Source: Cochleicola gelatinilyticus
Lineage (GTDB): Bacteria > Bacteroidota > Bacteroidia > Flavobacteriales > Flavobacteriaceae
Reading direction: 5' to 3'
DNA length: 64,000 bases
NCBI RefSeq assembly: GCF_001637325.1
Contig: NZ_LRXL01000037.1
Span: 1 to 64,000 of the forward strand
In this document: one piece after another, positions 55,709 through 64,000 of the stretch
Layout: each line of letters starts with the position of its first letter
Numbering within the stretch: the stretch's first letter is position 1
Position numbers and translations under genes: made by a program
The notes under the pieces: generated by a model
The model's input: only the letters and a program-made list of their open reading frames with translations
Databases searched by the model: none
Told to the model about the DNA's origin: nothing

Positions 55709-56353
55709 TTATTCCTGATTCTGCGCTCTTTCCTCGTCATCTGCCTCTCTTTTTACATTCACCTTATACGTTGTATTAAAAATTTTAAAAATACGATCGG
55801 CGTCTTTTTTTCGAACTGAAAGAATGATTTCACAATTCAATTCCATTGTTTGTGATGTAATGTTGAGGCTTTCATCTTTAATAATACGCATTACCGTATT
55901 CATCTCGGGGTATTCAAATTTTAAAATCAATTCTTCATCAATGGTTCGTTGCACTATTTTTGAACTTTCTAATGCTATTTGTGCAGTGGCTTTGTAAGCT
56001 TGAATTAACCCGCCAACGCCTAATTTTGTTCCACCAAAATACCGTACCACCACGACCAGAATGTTAGTAACATCAAAAGATTGTAATTGACCGTAGATTG
56101 GCATTCCAGCACTGTTAGAGGGTTCTCCGTCATCATTAGCCCGATAGCTGTCGTAAGATTTCCCCAACTGCCAAGCATAACAAAAGTGGCGTGCTGTATG
56201 ATGCGTTTTCTTTAAAGCTTCAAGATGTTCTTTTATCTCATCTTCGTTGGTCGCCGGAAATGCATATCCAAAAAACTTACTTCCGCGGTCTTTAAAAAGT
56301 ACTTCCGAAGAAGGTTTTACGATAGTTTTATACGTGTCTCTTTCTTTCTCCAT
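55709..56353 (-). CDS. YigZ/IMPACT family protein
   Basis: About 214 residues: an N-terminal UPF0029/IMPACT fold with DRGSKFFGYAFPA, the motif GEPSNSAGMPIYGQLQ and FGGTKLGVGGLIQAYKATAQIALE, then the small ferredoxin-like C-terminal domain. Function of YigZ is not settled; the related eukaryotic IMPACT controls translation through Gcn1. The start ATG at 56353 overlaps the EamA stop by one base (TAATG); a second ATG at 56359 would overlap by seven. Confidence 0.9.
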   Translation of the reverse strand: MEKERDTYKTIVKPSSEVLFKDRGSKFFGYAFPATNEDEIKEHLEALKKTHHTARHFCYAWQLGKSYDSYRANDDGEPSNSAGMPIYGQLQSFDVTNILVVVVRYFGGTKLGVGGLIQAYKATAQIALESSKIVQRTIDEELILKFEYPEMNTVMRIIKDESLNITSQTMELNCEIILSVRKKDADRIFKIFNTTYKVNVKREADDEERAQNQE

Positions 56354-57225
56354 TACCATGTTCCTAAAGCTACTAAAAAAATGCTCACTACAGCTAATAC
56401 AATGCCTAGCCAGTTTTTTGGAAGTAATTTTTCCTTAAAAAAAAGAATTCCTACAAACGTTGAGATCATAACGATAGCAACATTGTTTACGGTAAAAATA
56501 CCCGAACTGTCTAGAAGATCGCTCCGTAATGCTTTAACGATAAAATAGATTGAAAAGTAATTTGGGATACCAAGGGCTATTCCACCAATAACATTTTTAA
56601 ACTCAAATTTAAACTTTCCCTGTATTGCTTGAGTAATTAGCACTAGAATTCCAATAAATGCAGCAGCAGAAAAGATGGTAGCAGAAAATAGAGGAACGTC
56701 TTGCTCTGCGACAAAAGCATCTTCCAAAAATTTAATGCTTGTGTCTATAATTCCACTTCCTAAAAATACCAATAGCGGAAAAATTAGATTCTTCTTTTTA
56801 ATAGCGATTCCATCTTTCGTTTTAATTGAAGCAAGATAAACAGCAACCAATGCGAGTAAAATTCCTGCACTTTTTAATATCCCTAAACTTTCTTTGTAAT
56901 AAAGCAGTCCAAAAACGATGGGGATCCCAACGCTCATTTTTGTTGCTACAGATACTACCGAAAGTCCACTTCGTTGGGTAGTTATTGCCATTAAATTAAA
57001 AACAATTATAAATAATGCTCCTAAAACAAGAGTATAATAAAACCAAGGGTAGGTGGGAATTTTCGAGATGGTTATGGGTTCCGAATAAAAAAAGAGCCCA
57101 CAGAGACAGGCGGCAAAATAATTTATTATAATCGCTTGCATCGTGTTCACTCCGTACTTACTAAAAAGTTTAAAGATCACAAAGATCAAGGTAGAAGCGA
57201 AAACGCTAAGAATAAGAGCCGTCAA
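56353..57225 (-). CDS. EamA family transporter
   Basis: 290 residues with ten predicted membrane helices and the internal duplication of the drug/metabolite transporter superfamily (EamA). It begins TALILSVFASTLIFVIFKLFSKYG and ends LGIVLAVVSIFLVALGTW. The substrate cannot be inferred. Overlap with ribD by four bases at the start (ATGA) and with yigZ at the end indicates an operon ribD-EamA-yigZ. Confidence 0.9.
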   Translation of the reverse strand: MTALILSVFASTLIFVIFKLFSKYGVNTMQAIIINYFAACLCGLFFYSEPITISKIPTYPWFYYTLVLGALFIIVFNLMAITTQRSGLSVVSVATKMSVGIPIVFGLLYYKESLGILKSAGILLALVAVYLASIKTKDGIAIKKKNLIFPLLVFLGSGIIDTSIKFLEDAFVAEQDVPLFSATIFSAAAFIGILVLITQAIQGKFKFEFKNVIGGIALGIPNYFSIYFIVKALRSDLLDSSGIFTVNNVAIVMISTFVGILFFKEKLLPKNWLGIVLAVVSIFLVALGTW

Positions 57226-58274
57226 TTCGTTTGGTTTTTATAATAGGTTAAAAGATCATCTTTTAAAATGGTTTCTGAAACGAGTTCTTCTGAAAGTAAT
57301 GGTGCGCTAATTCCAGTTTTAAATTGAGTTGCTCCGGTAAAGACAAAAGCTTCATCCCAAAGATTTTCATCGATGAACGTCTGAAGCATTTTAGCTCCAC
57401 CTTCTATTAAAATAGATTGAATGTTGTGCTTATAAGCAATAGCGCAAATTTGTTTCGCTAATGTTTCTGAAAACACGATAGTTTCGAACGTAATATTTTG
57501 TACTGCTTCTCTTTTTTGCTCCGTAATTATGAGGGTTGGTGCGTTGCTATCATAGATTGCCGCATCTTTTGGGATTTTTAATGTTCGATCTAAAATAACT
57601 CGAATAGGAGAGGTTCCGTGCCAATCCCGGGTAGTTAAAGATGGGTTGTCCTGCAATACCGTCTGTGTTCCCACAAGGATGGCTTGCTCCATTGCCCGCA
57701 TTTTATGGGCATGTTGGCGTGAAAATCTATTGGTGATCCAAAAAGGTTCTTTTGCAATGCCCCTATTTTTAGATAAAGGTGCGATAAAATGATCTTTTGT
57801 TTCCGCCCATTTTAAAGTAATAAAAGGACGTTTTTGTGTGTGGAAGGTATAAAACCGTTTGTTTACAGCTTCGCATGCTTCGGCTAATACTCCTACAATG
57901 ACATCACAACCTGCTTCGATAAGTTTTTTAATACCGTTCCCGGCCACCTTCGGATTGGGATCGGTGCCGCCAATCACCACTTTTTTAATACCACTCGCGA
58001 TAATAAGGTCGGCACAGGGAGGGGTTTTTCCGAAGTGACTGCAGGGTTCTAGGGTAACGTACAAAGTGGCCTCCAATAATAGACTCGTATTAGACAGATT
58101 TTTAATTGCATTTACCTCGGCATGAGGACCTCCATAAGCACTGGTAAATCCTTCCGAAATAATTTGTCCATTGTGAACCAACAAGGCACCTACCGACGGA
58201 TTAGGCATTGCTTCTGGTAAGCCGTTTTTCGCCAGTTGTATGCAACGCAACATATATTTTTCGTGTATCTTCAC
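57222..58274 (-). CDS. ribD: Riboflavin biosynthesis bifunctional deaminase/reductase RibD
   Basis: 350 residues. N-terminal deaminase domain (about 1-145) with zinc ligands in HAEVNAI and PCSHFGKTPPCADLI; C-terminal reductase domain (about 150-350) with TLKWAETKD and the ILIEGGAKMLQTF motif. It converts the GTP-derived pyrimidine to the ribitylamino precursor in two steps. Start: GTG at 58274 gives the common MKIHEKYM-type N-terminus; a TTG five codons upstream is possible. Only 27 bases lie between this start and the divergent GNAT ATG, so the two promoters must overlap or lie within the opposite gene. Confidence 0.94.
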   Translation of the reverse strand: MKIHEKYMLRCIQLAKNGLPEAMPNPSVGALLVHNGQIISEGFTSAYGGPHAEVNAIKNLSNTSLLLEATLYVTLEPCSHFGKTPPCADLIIASGIKKVVIGGTDPNPKVAGNGIKKLIEAGCDVIVGVLAEACEAVNKRFYTFHTQKRPFITLKWAETKDHFIAPLSKNRGIAKEPFWITNRFSRQHAHKMRAMEQAILVGTQTVLQDNPSLTTRDWHGTSPIRVILDRTLKIPKDAAIYDSNAPTLIITEQKREAVQNITFETIVFSETLAKQICAIAYKHNIQSILIEGGAKMLQTFIDENLWDEAFVFTGATQFKTGISAPLLSEELVSETILKDDLLTYYKNQTN

Positions 58275-58301
58275 GACGTAAAAATACAAGTTCTAAAGGA
58301 G

Positions 58302-58787
58302 ATGAACGAGCCAATAATACGTCCGATTCAAAAAAAAGATAATCCTCATATAGCAAGGGTGATACGAAGTGTTTTAATCGATTTGGGTGTTCCAAAGGTG
58401 GGAACTGCCTACGAAGACGCTGCACTCGATTGTATGTTCGAAACATACCAGTCTAACCGTATGGCCTATTTTGTAGTAGAAGAAAATGGAGAGCTTATTG
58501 GTGGTGCTGGCGTAGCTCCTTTAGCGAATTATGAAGGAAATGTTTGTGAACTTCAAAAAATGTATTATTTACCACAAGCTCGGGGAAGAGGCATTGGGAG
58601 TGCCATGATGCAAAACTGTTTAGCGAAAGCAAAAGAGTTTCAGTTTGAAAAATGCTATTTGGAAACCATGCCATACATGAAGGCAGCCCAAAAATTATAC
58701 GAACGAAGCGGATTTAGTTATATCGATGGTGCGTTGGGAAATACTGGACATTATTCGTGCCCCGTGCACATGCTTAAAGATTTATAA
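58302..58787 (+). CDS. GNAT family N-acetyltransferase
   Basis: 161 residues: NEPIIRPIQKKDNPHIARVIRSVL at the N-terminus, the acetyl-CoA segment LPQARGRGIGSAMMQNCLAKA (QxxGxG/A type), and a C-terminal AAQKLYERSGF. ATG at 58302 is preferred because an AAAGGAG ribosome-binding-like stretch lies just before it, unusual in this phylum where leaders are short; a longer version would run into the divergent ribD start. Substrate unknown. prmC follows after six bases, so the two are probably one transcript. Confidence 0.9.
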   Translation: MNEPIIRPIQKKDNPHIARVIRSVLIDLGVPKVGTAYEDAALDCMFETYQSNRMAYFVVEENGELIGGAGVAPLANYEGNVCELQKMYYLPQARGRGIGSAMMQNCLAKAKEFQFEKCYLETMPYMKAAQKLYERSGFSYIDGALGNTGHYSCPVHMLKDL

Positions 58788-58793
58788 GTAGCC

Positions 58794-59648
58794 ATGACAT
58801 TAAGTGAACTTAGAACCCAGTTTTTTGAAAGTTTAAAAGACGTGTATCCTTCAGAAGAAACACAGGCGTTCTTTTATGAACTCACGGGACATTACCTTCA
58901 GTTGCGTCGCATCGATGTGGCACTAAAGCCCAAACAGGAAATTTCAACAGAGGTTTCTAATTTGTTTTCTGAAGCTATTTCAAAACTAAAGCGACATCAG
59001 CCAATTCAATATATCACAGGGATTACAGAATTCTTCGGATTGCCATTTGGTGTAAATGAACATACGCTCATCCCACGACCTGAAACTGAAGAATTGGTTG
59101 AATGGATCCTTAAAGATCTTCAACAGCAGCCTTTACAGCATGGAATTCTAGACATCGGAACAGGATCGGGATGTATTGCAATTTCTTTGGCGAAACACCT
59201 TCCAAAAGTCCCTATAACTGCGTTAGATATTTCGCAAGAAGCTTTGCAAATAGCAACTAAAAATGCTGTAAGGAACACTGTGGAAATCGATTTCCTCAAA
59301 CATGATATTCTTTCTAAAACACCACTTCCAAAAACGTACGATATCATTGTTTCCAATCCGCCCTATGTTCGTGAGTTGGAAAAAAAAGCCATGCATCACA
59401 ATGTTTTAGACTACGAGCCTGGGACTGCATTGTTCGTTTCAGATTCCGACCCACTATTATTTTATCGAAAGATTGCTCAAGTCGCTAAAAGCCATTTAAG
59501 CCCTAAAGGAATTCTGTATTTCGAGATTAATGAGTATCTTGGTAAAGAGATGAAAACCTTACTGGAAACGGAAGGTTTTTCAGAAATACAACTAAAAAAA
59601 GATCTCTTCGGAAAAGATCGAATGCTAAAATGTCGCTGGTATGAATGA
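58794..59648 (+). CDS. prmC: Release factor glutamine methyltransferase PrmC
   Basis: Methylates the GGQ glutamine of release factors RF1 and RF2, which they need for full activity. 284 residues: an N-terminal helical domain (about 1-75), then a Rossmann methyltransferase domain with DIGTGSGCIAISLA (SAM site) and VSNPPYV (NPPY, the motif that holds the glutamine side chain). PRPETEELVEW is also typical. Overlaps the LOG gene by eight bases, indicating coupling. Confidence 0.95.
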   Translation: MTLSELRTQFFESLKDVYPSEETQAFFYELTGHYLQLRRIDVALKPKQEISTEVSNLFSEAISKLKRHQPIQYITGITEFFGLPFGVNEHTLIPRPETEELVEWILKDLQQQPLQHGILDIGTGSGCIAISLAKHLPKVPITALDISQEALQIATKNAVRNTVEIDFLKHDILSKTPLPKTYDIIVSNPPYVRELEKKAMHHNVLDYEPGTALFVSDSDPLLFYRKIAQVAKSHLSPKGILYFEINEYLGKEMKTLLETEGFSEIQLKKDLFGKDRMLKCRWYE

Positions 59649-60231
59649 TTTAAAAAATATTTGTGTTTTCTGCGGAAGCAGCGATGGAAATGACAGTGCT
59701 ATTACGGAAGCTGCTGAAACTTTGGGAAAACGATTCGCAGAACAACACATTCAATTGGTATACGGTGCTGCGAAGATAGGAGTTATGGGCACGCTGGCAA
59801 AAACAGTACTCGATAATAAAGGAAAAGTACTTGGTATTATACCCGATTTTTTAAAGAAAAAAGAAGTAGTTCACTTGGGTTTAACAGAGCTTGTTACAAC
59901 ACAGAACATGCATGAGCGTAAATTAAAAATGCAAGAACTAAGTGATGGATTTATAGCACTTCCTGGAGGCTTCGGCACGTTAGAAGAATTATTTGAAATT
60001 ATTACGTGGCTTCAGTTAGGGTTGCACAACAAACCAATTGGGCTTCTTAATGTAAATGGGTTTTTCGATGATCTTCTTAAAATGCTTGAAACGATGGTTC
60101 GTAAAGGATTTGTCTCTATGGAGAACTATAATTTATTACTTGTTTCAAATTCGGTCGATATTCTGCTTCAGAAAATGGAAGACTTTAAACCGCCGCAACT
60201 TCCAAAATGGCTCAGTGAAGAAAGAACCTAA
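59641..60231 (+). CDS. LOG family protein (TIGR00730)
   Basis: 196 residues of the LOG Rossmann-like fold: ICVFCGSSDG at the N-terminus and PGGFGTLEELFEIITW, with the catalytic Glu of phosphoribohydrolases of the lonely-guy group. In plants and some bacteria such enzymes release cytokinin bases from their nucleotides; in most bacteria the substrate is likely a purine nucleoside monophosphate. Follows prmC with overlap. No terminator was recognised before ligA; a weak hairpin at about 60246 is not convincing. Confidence 0.92.
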   Translation: MNDLKNICVFCGSSDGNDSAITEAAETLGKRFAEQHIQLVYGAAKIGVMGTLAKTVLDNKGKVLGIIPDFLKKKEVVHLGLTELVTTQNMHERKLKMQELSDGFIALPGGFGTLEELFEIITWLQLGLHNKPIGLLNVNGFFDDLLKMLETMVRKGFVSMENYNLLLVSNSVDILLQKMEDFKPPQLPKWLSEERT

Positions 60232-60306
60232 AAGAGCGTTAAGATCTAGAGTCTTACTTTTCTAAATGAATTCTCTGAAAGTCTATTAAATCCTTATTCA
60301 TTTTAA

Positions 60307-62334
<2,028 letters not shown>

Positions 62335-62392
62335 TCTTGCCTTCGAATATCTCACGAAAATTGTATTTTTACATGCGATACGAGTCACCAAT

Positions 62393-62911
62393 ATGTTTAG
62401 AAAAATAAAGCTGAGATCGCTTCGGAAAGTAACCGATCGTTATTTAAAATCACGGGATACATCTCAGCGTAATGCACGTGTTAAGACTATTGGTTTTTTA
62501 GTGAATGAAGCCGATTTCCAGAATTTTGAAGCTTTGTATGAGATTTGGAATGAGCTAGGCATTCAAAGAAAAGATGTGAAAGTTTTTACGTTTATCGAAG
62601 TGAAAAAGAAACTACCGTCAATGCGTCAAAATCAACTTAATAATAAGGATGTAAATTGGCGCGGAGATATTAAAAACCAAAACGCAACCGAATTTTTAAA
62701 AACACCCTTCGATGTTTTGGTAGGATATTATAAAGGAGCTAATGAATATCTAGACATGATGGTAGCACAGAGTCAGGCAGGATTTAAAGTAGGAGTTGCC
62801 GGAAGTGACGAACGTTTGTTCGATTTATTGATCGATGTCGCTGTTTCGGAACCAAAAAAAATTAGAACAGAGATTGCCAAGTATCTTCGAATTTTAAAAA
62901 AGATTGAGTAA
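62393..62911 (+). CDS. DUF6913 family protein
   Basis: 172 residues, rich in Lys and Arg at the N-terminus (IKLRSLRKVTDRYLKSRDTSQRNAR), with a compact alpha/beta pattern after it. I recognise it by context as the DUF6913 gene that usually sits between ligA and dapA in Flavobacteriia; function unknown. It lacks signal and membrane segments and is probably cytoplasmic. It starts about 60 bases after ligA and ends 31 bases before dapA, so all three may be co-transcribed. Confidence 0.75.
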   Translation: MFRKIKLRSLRKVTDRYLKSRDTSQRNARVKTIGFLVNEADFQNFEALYEIWNELGIQRKDVKVFTFIEVKKKLPSMRQNQLNNKDVNWRGDIKNQNATEFLKTPFDVLVGYYKGANEYLDMMVAQSQAGFKVGVAGSDERLFDLLIDVAVSEPKKIRTEIAKYLRILKKIE

Positions 62912-62942
62912 TATAAAACTTCCGTAGTAAACGGATTGAACC

Positions 62943-63818
62943 ATGAAAGAATTAAGAGGCACTGGAGTAGCACTAATCACCCCATTTAAAGCAGATTTTT
63001 CTGTAGATGTTGCAGCATTAAGAAAGGTGGTGAACTTTAACATTGAGAACGGAATAAATTACTTGGTTGTATTAGGTACAACAGCAGAAAGTGCTACCCT
63101 TTCAAAAAAAGAAAAGCAGCTCGTAATCGATACTATTATTTCTGAAAACAAAGGAAGACTTCCTTTAGTATTAGGTATTGGTGGGAATAACACACAGGCC
63201 GTGATTGAAGAAATGCAAGAACGCGATCTTTCTGAATTTACAGCAATTCTTTCAGTTTCTCCATTTTACAACAAACCTACCCAAGAAGGAATTTACCAAC
63301 ATTTTGCTGCTATATCGAAAGCGGCTCCAAAACCTATTATTTTATACAATGTGCCTGGAAGAACTGCCTCTAATGTGCTTCCTGAAACTGTATTTCGATT
63401 GGCAAACGATTTTAAAAATATTGTTGGAGTAAAGGAAGCTGCTGGAGATATCGTACAAGCCATGCGCATGATTGATGGAACACCTGATGATTTTTTAGTG
63501 ATTTCTGGAGATGATATGATTACTTTGCCAATGGTATTAGCTGGGGGTGCTGGCGTGATTTCGGTGATTGCACAGGGATTTCCTAGTGAATTTTCTAAAA
63601 TGGTTCAATTAGGACTCGACCACGAGGTGAACAAGGCATACGCTATTCATTATAAAATAGCCCCTTCTATCGATTATATTTTTGCCGAAGGGAACCCTGC
63701 AGGAATTAAAGCGGTTTTTAAAGAAAAGCAGTTGTGTGACGATACAGTACGTCTTCCATTGGTTGGTGTTAGTGATCAACTTCGACTGAAGCTACGTTCA
63801 TTTGTAGCGGAATTTTAA
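62943..63818 (+). CDS. dapA: 4-hydroxy-tetrahydrodipicolinate synthase DapA
   Basis: Condenses pyruvate with aspartate semialdehyde, the committed step to diaminopimelate and lysine. 291 residues, TIM barrel of the NAL family: [13 protein letters not shown], the catalytic Tyr in [11 protein letters not shown] and the Schiff-base Lys (about 164) in [25 protein letters not shown] closes the active region. With dapD and dapF elsewhere in the window, this gives three separated genes of the pathway. Confidence 0.97.
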   Translation: MKELRGTGVALITPFKADFSVDVAALRKVVNFNIENGINYLVVLGTTAESATLSKKEKQLVIDTIISENKGRLPLVLGIGGNNTQAVIEEMQERDLSEFTAILSVSPFYNKPTQEGIYQHFAAISKAAPKPIILYNVPGRTASNVLPETVFRLANDFKNIVGVKEAAGDIVQAMRMIDGTPDDFLVISGDDMITLPMVLAGGAGVISVIAQGFPSEFSKMVQLGLDHEVNKAYAIHYKIAPSIDYIFAEGNPAGIKAVFKEKQLCDDTVRLPLVGVSDQLRLKLRSFVAEF

Positions 63819-63927
63819 TTTTACGCATACTTCTTTGTGTTAAAGTTTTCAGAAACAGCTATGAATAGTGCTTTGGTGGACAATAAACATGTGCGGTAAT
63901 AAGTTTTTATAATAGCACATAATTCAC

Positions 63928-63935
63928 TACTTTTG
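63928..63935 (+). promoter_or_regulatory. TAnnTTTG promoter element before the last gene
   Basis: TACTTTTG ends 4 bases before the ATG at 63940 and 19 bases before an in-frame ATG at 63955. Confidence 0.45.
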
Positions 63936-63939
63936 CACG

Positions 63940-64000
63940 ATGTTTTTTAAATATATGAGAGCAAGTCTATTACTTCTTTTTTTTAGCGTAATTTTTTTTA
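63940..64000 (+). CDS. Start of an exported protein, probably BamD lipoprotein (truncated by window end)
   Basis: Only the first 20 codons are in the window: MFFKYMRASLLLLFFSVIFF, a basic start followed by a long hydrophobic stretch, so a signal sequence. The order ligA-DUF6913-dapA-bamD is common in Flavobacteriia, making the outer-membrane assembly lipoprotein BamD the best guess, but no lipobox is visible yet. The second ATG (63955) may be the true start, given the promoter element at 63928-63935. Confidence 0.5.
   Translation, partial: MFFKYMRASLLLLFFSVIFF

Noticed and set aside
60239-60262. Weak hairpin after the LOG gene
   Set aside because: Only five base pairs with a short T-run; not enough to call a terminator.

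Overview
The window looks like chromosomal core sequence from a member of the Flavobacteriaceae (Bacteroidota). The evidence is low GC; promoters of the TAnnTTTG type (the -7 element of this phylum); type IX secretion (T9SS) C-terminal sorting domains; a DUF4249 lipoprotein beside a TonB-dependent receptor; monomeric NADP-isocitrate dehydrogenase; and lineage genes such as DUF5606, DUF6913, DUF6095 and OstA-like. No tRNA, rRNA, insertion sequence, prophage or CRISPR array was seen.

Layout: 1-1874 holds a non-coding stretch and a secreted-protein gene broken by two consecutive stop codons right after its signal peptide. From 1885 to 17218 everything is on the minus strand: DUF6095 membrane protein, murQ, a DUF4249/TonB-receptor pair, isocitrate dehydrogenase, a 600-base gap with a strong candidate structured RNA, rplS, a DUF885 lipoprotein, trmD, a GNAT, a DUF748 protein, GAPDH and a DegP-type protease. 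A short plus-strand run (17353-20700) carries dapF, a GNAT, mltG and a small lysozyme-like protein. The minus run 20706-24777 has an RsmI-type methyltransferase, a T9SS-sorted sugar dehydrogenase, a low-molecular-weight phosphatase and dnaA. From 24982 to 31808 lies a probable lipooligosaccharide or surface-glycan patch: five family-2 glycosyltransferases, one family-9 glycosyltransferase and an InaA-like kinase, with changing orientation and short intergenic repeats at its edge. From 31838 to 37594 come a flavin oxidoreductase, dapD, ruvX, def, DUF5606, mazG and a D-amino-acid-oxidase-like gene. A long minus run (37647-58274) includes DUF349, aroE, two DUF368 (PopT-type) transporters, a TPR protein, a class III aminotransferase, OstA-like, purA, a Fur-family regulator, relA/spoT, a MscS channel, an M48 protease, an rRNA-type methyltransferase, YigZ, EamA and ribD. 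The last plus run (58302-64000) has a GNAT, prmC, LOG, ligA, DUF6913, dapA and the start of a gene that is probably bamD.

The recurring theme is the cell envelope. dapA, dapD and dapF make diaminopimelate; murQ, mltG and the lysozyme-like protein act on peptidoglycan or its turnover; the DUF368 pair probably recycles undecaprenyl phosphate; OstA-like and bamD handle outer-membrane assembly; and the glycosyltransferase patch decorates the surface. The least ordinary signals are the tandem stop codons in the T9SS gene (both explained by C-to-T changes in CAG CAA), the three-way-junction RNA with a UUCG tetraloop beside rplS, a terminator hairpin that abuts a start codon, and repeated placement of promoter elements only 4-9 bases before start codons.
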